NCBI GenBank assembly: GCA_944384025.1
Contig: CALWRS010000002.1
Span: forward strand, 62,001-126,000
Direction of reading: 5' to 3'
Origin: an uncultured Lachnospiraceae bacterium
Lineage (GTDB): Bacteria > Bacillota > Clostridia > Lachnospirales > Lachnospiraceae
DNA: 64,000 nt
The notes under the pieces were generated by a model. It saw only the letters and a program-made list of their open reading frames with translations. It was not told where the DNA came from and did no database searches. A program made the translations under genes and the position numbers. Positions 1 through 8,479 of the stretch are shown piece by piece; the first letter of the stretch is position 1; every line of letters begins with the position of its first letter.

Positions 1-321
1 TTTTACGGGGAGCTTTTAAATCCCCGGCATCGGCAGATTTTTGAAGACTACGTCTTAAACGACCTTTCTTTGGGCGAAATTTCCGAAGAAACGGGTCTTA
101 GCCGTCAAGGTGTATACGACATTGTAAAACGTTCCAGCCGAAAGCTTCACGAGTACGAAGAAAAGCTGCGCCTTGTGGAACGGTTTGAAGCAACGCGCGC
201 GCAAGTAACGGCGATTCGCGACGGTGCGCTTAAGCTAACGCACGCAAAGTCGGCGGAAGAAATAAAAAAACTGGCAGATCAAATCCGGGAAGCCTCGGAA
301 CAGGTGATGAAGGAGTTGTAA
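1..321 (+). CDS. ylxM: YlxM-type putative DNA-binding protein, 5' end cut by window
   Basis: The frame is open from base 1 and gives 106 visible residues, close to the usual length of YlxM (about 110), so only a few N-terminal residues are missing. The segment LSLGEISEETGLSRQGVYD is a helix-turn-helix like that of sigma-70 region 4, followed by a charged coiled-coil-like tail. In Firmicutes YlxM is encoded just upstream of ffh and is thought to associate with the signal recognition particle system. Here its stop lies 8 bases before ffh, and the AAGGAG near its 3' end probably serves as the ffh ribosome binding site. Its molecular role is not settled. Confidence 0.85.
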   Translation, partial: FYGELLNPRHRQIFEDYVLNDLSLGEISEETGLSRQGVYDIVKRSSRKLHEYEEKLRLVERFEATRAQVTAIRDGALKLTHAKSAEEIKKLADQIREASEQVMKEL

Positions 322-329
322 CGGGTTTT

Positions 330-1670
330 ATGGCGTTTGAAAGTTTATCGGAAAAATTACAAAATGTGTTTAAGAATCTTCGAGGAAAAGGCCGGCTAAG
401 CGAAGCAGACGTAAAAGCAGCGCTTCGCGAAGTGAAGCTTGCCCTGCTGGAAGCGGACGTTAACTTTAAAGTTGTAAAGCAGTTTATTTCTGCTGTGCAG
501 GAACGAGCCGTGGGGCAGGACGTGCTTACCAGTCTGACCCCCGGACAGATGGTTATTAAAATTGTTAACGAGGAAATGACGCGCCTTATGGGCGACCAGA
601 CGACGGAAGTGACGTTTGTCGGAGGCATTACCCTTGTTATGATGTGCGGTCTTCAGGGCGCCGGAAAAACGACGATGGCCGCTAAGCTTGCCGGAAAGTG
701 GAAGTCGGAAGGGAAAAAGCCGCTTTTAGCCGCTTGCGATATTTATCGTCCCGCTGCGATTGAGCAGCTTAAAATCAACGGTCAAAAACAGGGAATTCCT
801 GTTTTTGCTATGGGAACCGGACACAGCCCGGTAAATATTGCAAAGGCTGCGCTCGAACATGCAAAAAAAGAAGGCTGCAACGTTGTTATTTTGGATACGG
901 CAGGCCGGCTGCAAATTGACGAAGATTTGATGAAAGAGCTTCGGGATATTAAAGACGCTGTTGAAGTACACAACACAATCTTAACCGTAGACTCCATGAC
1001 CGGTCAGGACGTTTTAAACGTAGCGACGACGTTTGATCAGGAAATCGGAATTACCGGCGTTATTTTGACAAAGTTAGACAGCGACACCCGAGGCGGCGCC
1101 GCTTTGTCGATTCGCGCTGTAACCGGAAAACCTATTTTGTATGTGGGAACCGGTGAAAAACTGACGGATCTTGAGCAGTTTTATCCGGATCGAATGGCTT
1201 CGCGAATTCTTGGAATGGGCGACGTGCTTACCCTGATAGAAAAAGTTCAAGCGGAAGTTGACGAGCAAAAAGCGCGGGAGATGGAAAAGAAGCTTCGCAA
1301 AGCGGAGTTTGACTTTAACGACTTCTACGACCAGATTCAGCAGATGAAAAAAATGGGCGGCATTCAAAGCATTCTTGGTATGATGCCGGGCATGGGAAGT
1401 CAATTAAAGGGTGTGGAGATTGACGACAATGCATTTAAGCCAACGGAAGCGATGATTTGCTCTATGACAAAGCAGGAGCGGCTGCATCCGGAAATTATAA
1501 CGCCGCCGCGAAAACGGCGTATTGCTGCGGGAGCGGGCGTGGATATCGCAGACGTTAACCGGCTGATGAAGCAGTTTGAGCAGTCCCGAAAGATGATGAA
1601 GCAGATGTCCGGGATGATGGGAGGAAAAGGCAAACGCCGCGGAGGTTTTAAGCTTCCGTTCGGATTATAA
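330..1670 (+). CDS. ffh: Signal recognition particle protein Ffh (SRP54 GTPase)
   Basis: Ffh binds signal sequences of nascent membrane and secreted proteins together with the SRP RNA and delivers ribosomes to FtsY at the membrane. The 446 residues show the N domain (about 1-95), the G domain with GLQGAGKT (107-114), DTAGR and TKLDSDTRGG motifs, and a methionine-rich M domain (about 300-446) with MMPGMG and the RNA-binding RRKRIAAG-like stretch RKRRIAAGAGV. Length is typical. It follows ylxM directly and precedes rpsP, the standard Firmicute order. Start ATG follows an AAGGAG about 14 bases upstream. Confidence 0.98.
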   Translation: MAFESLSEKLQNVFKNLRGKGRLSEADVKAALREVKLALLEADVNFKVVKQFISAVQERAVGQDVLTSLTPGQMVIKIVNEEMTRLMGDQTTEVTFVGGITLVMMCGLQGAGKTTMAAKLAGKWKSEGKKPLLAACDIYRPAAIEQLKINGQKQGIPVFAMGTGHSPVNIAKAALEHAKKEGCNVVILDTAGRLQIDEDLMKELRDIKDAVEVHNTILTVDSMTGQDVLNVATTFDQEIGITGVILTKLDSDTRGGAALSIRAVTGKPILYVGTGEKLTDLEQFYPDRMASRILGMGDVLTLIEKVQAEVDEQKAREMEKKLRKAEFDFNDFYDQIQQMKKMGGIQSILGMMPGMGSQLKGVEIDDNAFKPTEAMICSMTKQERLHPEIITPPRKRRIAAGAGVDIADVNRLMKQFEQSRKMMKQMSGMMGGKGKRRGGFKLPFGL

Positions 1671-1673
1671 CGA

Positions 1674-1703
1674 TATATCGCAGTAATTACTGATAGATAT
1701 ATA
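1674..1703 (+). other. AT-rich inverted repeat between ffh and rpsP
   Basis: ATATATC and GATATAT flank the palindrome CAGTAATTACTG, giving a two-part hairpin with a small internal loop. It is followed by an A-rich tract, not T, so it is not a good terminator for the + strand. It may be a processing or stability element. Nothing else is apparent in the 91-base gap apart from the rpsP ribosome binding site AAGGAGG. Confidence 0.35.
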
Positions 1704-1761
1704 AAATAAGCATTGCACTTTGAAGGGCAGGAAATGGAAAGGATTAAGGAGGTGAAATAAA

Positions 1762-2007
1762 ATGGCAGTAAAAATTCGCTTGAGAAGAATGGGACAGAAG
1801 AAGGCTCCGTTTTACCGTGTAATCGTAGCCGATGAAAGAGCTCCGAGAGATGGTAGATTTATTGAAGAAATCGGTATTTACGATCCGACGAAGGAGCCTA
1901 CCGTATTCAAAGTAGACGAAGAAGCGGCTAAGAAGTGGCTTTCCAATGGTGCGAAGCCTACGGAGACCGTTGCCAGATTGTTTAAACAGGCTGGAATTGA
2001 AAAGTAA
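1762..2007 (+). CDS. rpsP: Small ribosomal subunit protein bS16
   Basis: Component of the 30S subunit needed for its assembly. The 81-residue product begins [20 protein letters not shown] and contains [12 protein letters not shown], both hallmarks of bS16; length is typical. A strong AAGGAGGTGA site lies a few bases before the ATG. It is followed after 14 bases by khpA, as in most Firmicutes. Confidence 0.98.
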   Translation: MAVKIRLRRMGQKKAPFYRVIVADERAPRDGRFIEEIGIYDPTKEPTVFKVDEEAAKKWLSNGAKPTETVARLFKQAGIEK

Positions 2008-2021
2008 TCGGAGGTGAGAGC

Positions 2022-2252
2022 ATGAAGGAGTTAGTTGAAGTTATCGCTAAATCGCTGGTTACGCATCCGGATCAGGTTGTTGTCACGGAGACGGAAAAGG
2101 AGAACACGCTTGTTTTGGAGCTTCGGGTAGCGCCCGACGATATGGGCAAAATTATTGGAAAACAGGGACGGATCGCTAAGGCGCTTCGTACCATTGTAAA
2201 AGTTGCGGCAACGAAAACAGAAAAGAAAGTTGTTGTAGATATTTTACAGTAA
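2022..2252 (+). CDS. khpA: KhpA, KH-domain RNA-binding protein
   Basis: A 76-residue single KH-domain protein (YlqC/KhpA family) with the GXXG RNA-binding loop in [16 protein letters not shown]. In Gram-positive bacteria KhpA pairs with KhpB/EloR and binds many small RNAs and mRNAs, affecting cell elongation and division. It sits in its usual place between rpsP and rimM, except that two ABC transporter genes and a terminator now separate it from rimM. Ribosome binding site GGAGGTGAG. Confidence 0.93.
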   Translation: MKELVEVIAKSLVTHPDQVVVTETEKENTLVLELRVAPDDMGKIIGKQGRIAKALRTIVKVAATKTEKKVVVDILQ

Positions 2253-2258
2253 CAGTTG

Positions 2259-2296
2259 GGGGCTGTGGGCCGTGATTGCGGCGAACAGCCTCTTTT
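2259..2296 (+). terminator. Rho-independent terminator after khpA
   Basis: GGGGCTGT pairs with ACAGCCTC (one G-T pair), with an inner GCCG/CGGC stem, followed by TTTT. It would end or attenuate the ffh-rpsP-khpA transcript before the inserted ABC genes. Confidence 0.75.
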
Positions 2297-2339
2297 GCGC
2301 CTTTGATAGAATCAGAGAAGAGATAAATGAGGTTAAGAA

Positions 2340-4112
2340 ATGTTAAAGACACTGGGAAAACAAGTGAAGGAATTCCGTAAGGCGTCGATTGTAACGCCGC
2401 TTTTTATGGTTTTGGAAGTAATTATGGAAACACTAATCCCGGTTCTGATGGCTTCGATTATCGACAACGGAGTGAAAGAGGGCGATATGAAGCACATCGT
2501 GACAATGGGGATTGGCATGATTGGTCTTGCGCTGATTGGCCTTTTTGCCGGAATTATGGGTGGAGTATATGGTTCTAGAGCGTCGACAGGTTTTGCAAGA
2601 AATTTAAGAGAAGCGATGTACAACAATATACAGACGTTTTCTTTTTCAAATATCGATAAATTTTCCACGGCAGGTCTGGTGACCCGTTTGACAACGGATG
2701 TCAGCAACATACAAAACGCTTATCAAATGCTTTTGCGCATGTGCTTTCGCGCACCGGCAAGCCTTTTGCTTGCGATGATTATGGCGTTTACGATTAGCCC
2801 GCGCTTAACGGGCGTGTACATGATCGCTGTTGTTATCCTTGGCTGCATTCTTGCGGTTATTATTCGTTTTGCGACGCGTTATTTTACGCAGGTGTTCCAA
2901 AAATACGACGACATGAACGCAAGCGTACAGGAAAACGTATCGGCAATTCGCGTTGTTAAAGCATATGTTCGGGAAGAGTACGAGAAAGAGAAGTTCCACA
3001 CCGCAAGCAACAACATAATGAATATGTTTATCAAGGCGGAGAAAATTATCGCGTTTAACAGCCCGGTTATGCAATTTACGGTTTACGGCTGTATCTTAGC
3101 GATTAGCTGGATTGGCGCGCATATGATTATCAGCGAGACGTTAACGACCGGTGCGCTGATGAGCCTGCTTACGTATTGCATGAACATATTGATGAGCCTG
3201 ATGATGCTTTCGATGATTTTTGTAATGATGTCTATGAGCACGGCAAGTATGCGGCGTGTCGCGGAAGTTTTAGAGGAAAAGGCGGACATTGTGAATCCGG
3301 AAAATCCTATTTACGATGTGCCGGACGGAAGCATTGTATTTCGCGGCGTAAATTTCCGCTACAAAAAAAGCTCGGAAAACGTTTCAGACGGGGAGAACCG
3401 TCCGGTTTTGGAAGACATTAATTTAAGCATTAAAAGCGGAGAGACGATCGGCATTCTTGGAGGAACCGGAAGTTCTAAGTCCAGCTTGGTAAATTTGATT
3501 AGCCGCTTGTACGACGTAACCGATGGAGAAATTTTGGTTGGAGGAAACAACGTAAAGCAGTACGACCTTGAGACGCTTCGAAATCAGGTGGCGGTCGTTT
3601 TGCAAAAAAACGTCTTGTTTAGAGGGACGATTTACGAAAATCTTCGCTGGGGCGATCCAAACGCTACGGAGGAGGAATGCCAAAGAGCCTGCCGCCTTGC
3701 CTGTGCGGACGACTTTATCCGCTCCTTCCCGGATGGCTATCATACGATGATTGAGCAGGGAGGAACGAACGTCTCCGGCGGACAGCGCCAGCGTCTATGC
3801 ATCGCCAGAGCGCTTTTGAAAAAACCGAAGATTCTCATCCTTGACGACAGCACCAGTGCGGTTGATACGGCAACTGACGCGAAAATTCGCCAAGCGTTCC
3901 GGGAAGAAATTCCGGGAACGACGAAGTTAATTATTGCGCAGCGTGTGAACAGTATTGCGCATGCCGACCGAATTATCGTTATGGAAAACGGGCGGATTGA
4001 CGGCATCGGAACGCACGAAGAGCTTCTGGAAGGGAACGCAATTTACCGAGAAGTTTACGAATCCCAAATGAGCGGAAGCGGTGATTTTGACGAGGCGGGA
4101 GGTGAACTTTAA
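2340..4112 (+). CDS. ABC exporter half-transporter, degenerate-site subunit
   Basis: A 590-residue type IV ABC exporter half: six-helix membrane domain (about 15-300) fused to a nucleotide-binding domain (about 330-575). Walker A is GGTGSSKS (374-381), the signature is canonical NVSGGQ (about 477-482), but the catalytic Glu after Walker B is Asp (D503) and the switch His is Gln (Q534). The stop overlaps the start of the next gene (TAATG), so the two halves are surely made together as a heterodimer with one catalytically weak site, as in BmrCD or TM287/288. Substrate (drug, lipid or peptide) cannot be told from sequence. Confidence 0.93.
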   Translation: MLKTLGKQVKEFRKASIVTPLFMVLEVIMETLIPVLMASIIDNGVKEGDMKHIVTMGIGMIGLALIGLFAGIMGGVYGSRASTGFARNLREAMYNNIQTFSFSNIDKFSTAGLVTRLTTDVSNIQNAYQMLLRMCFRAPASLLLAMIMAFTISPRLTGVYMIAVVILGCILAVIIRFATRYFTQVFQKYDDMNASVQENVSAIRVVKAYVREEYEKEKFHTASNNIMNMFIKAEKIIAFNSPVMQFTVYGCILAISWIGAHMIISETLTTGALMSLLTYCMNILMSLMMLSMIFVMMSMSTASMRRVAEVLEEKADIVNPENPIYDVPDGSIVFRGVNFRYKKSSENVSDGENRPVLEDINLSIKSGETIGILGGTGSSKSSLVNLISRLYDVTDGEILVGGNNVKQYDLETLRNQVAVVLQKNVLFRGTIYENLRWGDPNATEEECQRACRLACADDFIRSFPDGYHTMIEQGGTNVSGGQRQRLCIARALLKKPKILILDDSTSAVDTATDAKIRQAFREEIPGTTKLIIAQRVNSIAHADRIIVMENGRIDGIGTHEELLEGNAIYREVYESQMSGSGDFDEAGGEL

Positions 4113-6046
4113 TGGCACAGGGAAATGCAAGAGAAGTAAAAGGCCCGATGAGGCGCGGAATGGGCGGTCCAAAACCTAAGGTGAAAAATCCGGGAAAACT
4201 GCTTATGCGGCTGCTTGGCTATGTCGGAAAAACTTATAAAATCCAGTGCATCGCTGTTTTTATCTGTATTATTATAAGCACGCTTTCAAACGTTCAGGGA
4301 ACGCTGTTTATGCGGGAGCTGATTGACAAATATATCGAGCCTATGATCGGAAAGCAAAATCCGGACTACTCCGAATTGCTGCGCGCTATTTTGCGCGTAG
4401 GAGGCTTTTACCTTTGCGGAATTGGCGCGGCGTACTTGCAGTCGCTGCTGATGGTTTTTATTACGCAGGGAACGCTTGCACGGCTTAGACAGGATATGTT
4501 TAACCACATGGAAGGGCTGCCGATTCGCTATTTTGACACGCATTCGCACGGAGATATTATGTCGCTTTACACAAACGACATCGATACGCTTCGGCAGATG
4601 ATCAGCCAGAGCATTCCGCAGATTGTAAGCAGTGCATTTACGGTTATTTCTGTTTTGGTCAGCATGGTAGTGCTGAATGTACCGCTAACAATTTTAACGC
4701 TTTGCATGGTTGCTGTTATGCTTAAAGCAAGCGGAACGGTCGCTTCTCGAAGCAGCCGGTATTTCGTGGCGCAGCAGCGCGACCTTGGCGAAGTGAACGG
4801 CTACATCGAGGAGATGATGCAAGGTCAAAAAGTAGTAAAAGTCTTCAGCCATGAGGAAATCAGCAAAGAGGAATTCAAAAAACTAAACGACAGACTCTTT
4901 GAGAGCGCGGACCATGCAAACAAATTTGCCAACCTTTTGGGTCCGGTTAACGCGCAGCTTGGAAACTTAAGCTACGTCCTTTGTGCGATTTGCGGCGGCG
5001 TTTTGGCGACCAATGGAATTGGAGGCTTTACGCTTGGCGGACTGGCGAGCTTTTTGACCTTTAACAAAAGCTTCAGTATGCCAATAAACCAAGTGAGCCA
5101 GCAGATGAACGCTATTGTAATGGCGCTTGCCGGTGCGGAGCGGATTTTTCAGCTGCTGGATGAGGAGCCGGAAGTTGACAACGGCTACGTAACGCTTGTA
5201 AATGCAAAGGAAGAGAATGGGCAGCTTGTAGAGAGCGCTGAGCGCACTGGAAAGTGGGCTTGGAAGCATACGCATCAGGCGGACGGTTCCGTAACGTATG
5301 TAGAGCTGAAAGGAGACGTTGTCTTTGACGATGTGGACTTTGGCTACGTACCGGATAAAATCGTACTTCATAACGTAAAACTCTACGCGACGCCGGGACA
5401 AAAAATTGCGTTCGTAGGTTCTACCGGAGCCGGAAAAACGACGATTACGAACTTGATTAATCGGTTTTACGATATCCAAGACGGAAAGATTCGCTACGAC
5501 GGAATTAATATCAACAAAATTAAAAAAGACGATTTGCGTCGCTCTCTGGGCATGGTTTTGCAAGATACGCACTTATTTACCGGAACCGTTAGAGAAAACA
5601 TCCGCTACGGACGCTTAGAAGCAAGCGACGCGGACGTTGTGGCAGCGGCAAAGCTTGCGAATGCAGACGGGTTTATCCGTCGGCTTCCGGATGGATACGA
5701 TACGATGCTAACCGGCGACGGCGCAAACCTCAGCCAGGGACAGCGCCAGCTGCTTGCCATTGCACGAGCCGCCATCGCCAATCCTCCGGTGCTTATTCTT
5801 GATGAGGCGACCAGCTCGATTGACACGCGTACAGAAAAGATTGTTCAAGAAGGCATGGATAAGCTGATGCAAGGCAGGACGACTTTCGTTATTGCGCATC
5901 GGCTGTCTACAGTAAAGAACAGCGACTGTATTATGGTATTGGAGCAGGGCCGGATTATTGAACGCGGACGACACGAGGAACTGCTTGCCGAAGAGGGCCG
6001 GTATTATCAGCTGTATACCGGAAATCAAGCAAAGAAGGGAGCATAA
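4112..6046 (+). CDS. ABC exporter half-transporter, catalytic-site subunit
   Basis: Partner of the preceding gene, 644 residues. The membrane domain is followed by a linker with an extra stretch of about 45 residues (about 350-400) before the nucleotide-binding domain. Walker A GSTGAGKT (436-443), Walker B with intact Glu (E565) and switch His (H596) are canonical, while the signature is degenerate, LSQGQ (540-544). Combined with the partner, this predicts one consensus ATP site (this Walker A/B with the partner's VSGGQ) and one degenerate site. Its stop abuts the rimM start codon, and the rimM ribosome binding site lies inside its last codons, so rimM is translationally tied to it. Confidence 0.93.
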   Translation: MAQGNAREVKGPMRRGMGGPKPKVKNPGKLLMRLLGYVGKTYKIQCIAVFICIIISTLSNVQGTLFMRELIDKYIEPMIGKQNPDYSELLRAILRVGGFYLCGIGAAYLQSLLMVFITQGTLARLRQDMFNHMEGLPIRYFDTHSHGDIMSLYTNDIDTLRQMISQSIPQIVSSAFTVISVLVSMVVLNVPLTILTLCMVAVMLKASGTVASRSSRYFVAQQRDLGEVNGYIEEMMQGQKVVKVFSHEEISKEEFKKLNDRLFESADHANKFANLLGPVNAQLGNLSYVLCAICGGVLATNGIGGFTLGGLASFLTFNKSFSMPINQVSQQMNAIVMALAGAERIFQLLDEEPEVDNGYVTLVNAKEENGQLVESAERTGKWAWKHTHQADGSVTYVELKGDVVFDDVDFGYVPDKIVLHNVKLYATPGQKIAFVGSTGAGKTTITNLINRFYDIQDGKIRYDGININKIKKDDLRRSLGMVLQDTHLFTGTVRENIRYGRLEASDADVVAAAKLANADGFIRRLPDGYDTMLTGDGANLSQGQRQLLAIARAAIANPPVLILDEATSSIDTRTEKIVQEGMDKLMQGRTTFVIAHRLSTVKNSDCIMVLEQGRIIERGRHEELLAEEGRYYQLYTGNQAKKGA

Positions 6047-6556
6047 ATGGAACCGTTTTTGCGTGTAGGCGTTTTTGCCAACACCCACGGAATTCATGGA
6101 GAAATCAAACTGTTTCCGACAACGGAAGATAAGGGGCGCTTTGTTAAGGGGCTGCCCCTTTGGTTCGATACCGGCAAAGAAAAGAAGCAGTTTGTCGTTT
6201 CCGGGGTGAAATACTTCAAAAACCTTGTCATTCTACGCTTTGAAGGGATAACGAACATTAACGAAATCGAGCCGTACAAAGGCTGCGACGTTTTGGTGGA
6301 TCGGGAACATGCGCTTTCATTAGAGGAAGACGAATATTTTATTTGCGATATTCTTGGCGCAGAAGTCGTTACACAGGAAGGCGAAACGCTTGGACGGCTG
6401 CGGGAAGTTATGCAGACCGGCGCAAACGACGTTTATGTAATTGATTTAAAAAACGGCAAGGAAGCGCTTTTTCCGGTAATTCCGGAGTGTGTAAAGGATG
6501 TTGACGTTTTAAACCGGAAGATTACGGTACATGTGATGCCGGGGTTAATGGAATAA
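6047..6556 (+). CDS. rimM: Ribosome maturation factor RimM
   Basis: RimM assists late 30S assembly, in particular maturation of the 16S rRNA head near bS16/uS19. The 169-residue product has the N-terminal RimM barrel starting LRVGVFANTHGIHGEIK and the C-terminal PRC barrel with DVYVIDLKNGKEALFPVI. Length is typical. The ATG directly follows the stop of the upstream ABC gene; a GGGA site lies in that gene's end. trmD follows 24 bases later by the start chosen here. Confidence 0.96.
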   Translation: MEPFLRVGVFANTHGIHGEIKLFPTTEDKGRFVKGLPLWFDTGKEKKQFVVSGVKYFKNLVILRFEGITNINEIEPYKGCDVLVDREHALSLEEDEYFICDILGAEVVTQEGETLGRLREVMQTGANDVYVIDLKNGKEALFPVIPECVKDVDVLNRKITVHVMPGLME

Positions 6557-6580
6557 GACAACGGATGGGTGGAGGCTACA

Positions 6581-7324
6581 GTGAATTTCTATGTTATGAC
6601 GCTGTTTCCGGAAATGATCTTAGAAGGGCTTTCCTACAGTATTTTAGGCCGCGCAAGAAGGGCGGGGCAGATTTCTGTGGAAGCGGTAAACATTCGAGAT
6701 TTTTCCGAAGATAAGCATAAGCATGTAGACGATTATCCTTATGGCGGCGGCGCCGGGATGGTAATGTCCTGCGAACCGATTGAAAAAACATACCGCTATC
6801 TTTGCGACAAGCGAAAACTGCGCTCGCGGCCAAGAGTTGTTTATCTGACGCCGCAGGGCAAAGTGTTTGACCAGCAGATGGCAAAGGAATTTGCGCAGGA
6901 AGAGGATTTGTTTTTTCTGTGCGGGCACTACGAAGGCGTGGATGAGCGCGTGCTGGACGCGATTGTAACGGATCGGGTCTCTATTGGCGACTATGTATTA
7001 TCCGGAGGAGAACTCGCCAGTATGGTTATGATTGATGCGATTTCCCGAATGGTGCCGGGCGTGTTGACAAACGAGGAAAGCAAGGATACGGAAAGTTTTG
7101 AAGGAAATCTTTTGGAATATCCGCAGTATACACGCCCGGAAGAATGGCAGGGGCGTCGCGTGCCGGAAGTGCTTTTAAGCGGGCATCACGCGAAGATTGA
7201 GCAGTGGCGGCGCGAGCAGTCCATTTTGCGGACATGGGAAACCCGCCCCGAACTGTTGGAAAAGGCTGCACTTAGCCAAAAGGAGCAGGAGTTCTTAGAA
7301 GGACGCAAGAAGCAACAGTCATGA
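6581..7324 (+). CDS. trmD: tRNA (guanine37-N1)-methyltransferase TrmD
   Basis: Transfers methyl from S-adenosylmethionine to G37 of tRNAs reading CNN and some GGN codons, preventing frameshifting. SPOUT-fold motifs are clear: MTLFPEM near the N terminus, YLTPQG, LCGHYEGVDERV and the knot loop GDYVLSGGELA. I chose the GTG at 6581 because it gives the family's usual N terminus (MNFYVMTLFPEM) and sits 5 bases after GGAGG; an in-frame GTG at 6569 would overlap that site. 247 residues. Confidence 0.97.
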   Translation: MNFYVMTLFPEMILEGLSYSILGRARRAGQISVEAVNIRDFSEDKHKHVDDYPYGGGAGMVMSCEPIEKTYRYLCDKRKLRSRPRVVYLTPQGKVFDQQMAKEFAQEEDLFFLCGHYEGVDERVLDAIVTDRVSIGDYVLSGGELASMVMIDAISRMVPGVLTNEESKDTESFEGNLLEYPQYTRPEEWQGRRVPEVLLSGHHAKIEQWRREQSILRTWETRPELLEKAALSQKEQEFLEGRKKQQS

Positions 7325-7372
7325 AAAAGAAACTCCACCAGACCAATCGCCCCTTTTTCCTGAAAAAAATCC

Positions 7373-7401
7373 TTGCATTTTGAAGTCGCTCATGGTACAA
7401 T
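7373..7401 (+). promoter_or_regulatory. SigA-type promoter for rplS
   Basis: TTGCAT, a 17-base spacer, then TACAAT. Transcription would start near 7408 and leave a leader of about 70 bases before rplS. Confidence 0.75.
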
Positions 7402-7408
7402 ATACATC

Positions 7409-7465
7409 CGTGAGACGCGGTGTTCCTCTGTACATTGGAGTAGTATGAATGCCGAGAATAGTTTT
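7409..7465 (+). ncRNA. Candidate L19 autoregulatory leader
   Basis: The rplS leader can form small stems: CCG/CGG around 7409-7421 and TCCTC/GGAGTA-like pairing around 7430-7445. Firmicute rplS genes are known to carry an L19 leader motif (Rfam family L19_leader). The position fits, but the match to the consensus was not tested. Confidence 0.35.
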
Positions 7466-7479
7466 AGGAGGTCTGTTTA

Positions 7480-7830
7480 ATGGCAAATGTAGATTACATT
7501 GCAAAGCTGGAGAAGGAACAGCTGAAAGAAGTAAATTCCTTCAACGTAGGAGACACGGTTCGTGTACTCGCAAAAGTAAAGGAAGGAAACCGTGAAAGAA
7601 CGCAGGCGTTTGAAGGCGTTTGCATTAAAAGACAAAACGGCGGAATTCAGGAAACCTTTACGGTTCGGAAAAACTCCAACGGTTGTGGAGTAGAAAAGAC
7701 TTGGCCGCTGCATTCTCCGATTATCGAAAGCATTACCGTAGTAAGACGCGGTAAAGTTCGCAGAGCAAAACTCACATATCTGCGTGACAGAGTCGGCAAA
7801 GCGGCAAAAGTAAAGGAACTGGTAAAATAA
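7480..7830 (+). CDS. rplS: Large ribosomal subunit protein bL19
   Basis: Component of the 50S subunit at the interface with 30S. The 116 residues show family motifs [19 protein letters not shown], and [21 protein letters not shown]. It has its own promoter and leader, separate from trmD upstream, and a terminator right after the stop. Ribosome binding site AGGAGG at about 7466-7471. Confidence 0.98.
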   Translation: MANVDYIAKLEKEQLKEVNSFNVGDTVRVLAKVKEGNRERTQAFEGVCIKRQNGGIQETFTVRKNSNGCGVEKTWPLHSPIIESITVVRRGKVRRAKLTYLRDRVGKAAKVKELVK

Positions 7831-7836
7831 GAATTG

Positions 7837-7864
7837 AAAGAGGCTGTGTAAACAGCCTCTTTTT
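7837..7864 (+). terminator. Rho-independent terminator after rplS
   Basis: AAAGAGGCTGT and ACAGCCTCTTT form an 11-bp stem with a GTAA loop, followed by a short T run. lepB starts only 15 bases later, so it depends on read-through or incomplete termination. Confidence 0.85.
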
Positions 7865-7878
7865 CGCAGGAGGAAGTC

Positions 7879-8469
7879 ATGGCGGGAAGATACGATTACA
7901 CGCATGCGGAGCGGAAAGAAAAAATCCTGCATTTTCTAAAGCAGTTTCTGTTTTGGACAATTTCGTTAAGCGCAGTTGTTTTTTTTGCTTATGCGCTTGT
8001 TTTTTTTACTCTGGAAAAAACGACGGTGGCGGATGCGTCTATGGAACCAACCCTCTCGTTGGAAGACGAGATTTTAATTAATACGCTTGTGTACCGAATT
8101 CGTAGTCCTCGCCGCTATGAAGTGATCGTATTTGAGCAAGGCGACGAGGAGCACAGTTTTTACAACATAAAGCGCGTCATTGGTCTGCCGGGAGAAAGCG
8201 TGCAAATTCGCGAAGGAAAGGTTTATATTAACGGCGAGGAACTTAACGAGCGGATCTATGTGGACGACATGCTCTTGCCGGGTCTTGCAAATTACGAGCT
8301 GACGCTGGCGGAGGATGAGTATTTCGTTCTTGGGGATGCTAGGAACAATTCCGAGGACAGCCGCTATGCGACAGTTGGAAACGTAAAGCGGGATGAAATT
8401 GTCGGAAAAGCGTGGATTCGTCTGAACAAGTTTGGCTTCGTAAATCAGATGAATCAGAAGGAAGAGTAA
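7879..8469 (+). CDS. lepB: Type I signal peptidase
   Basis: Membrane-anchored serine protease that removes signal peptides from exported proteins. The 196-residue product has one N-terminal membrane helix (about 15-45), the catalytic serine motif ASMEPTL, the catalytic lysine motif IKRVIGLPGE and the box VLGDARNNSEDSR. This length and single membrane span match Gram-positive SipS-type enzymes. It lies between rplS and rbgA, a common Clostridia order. Confidence 0.96.
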   Translation: MAGRYDYTHAERKEKILHFLKQFLFWTISLSAVVFFAYALVFFTLEKTTVADASMEPTLSLEDEILINTLVYRIRSPRRYEVIVFEQGDEEHSFYNIKRVIGLPGESVQIREGKVYINGEELNERIYVDDMLLPGLANYELTLAEDEYFVLGDARNNSEDSRYATVGNVKRDEIVGKAWIRLNKFGFVNQMNQKEE

Positions 8470-8479
8470 GGAGGCGCGT

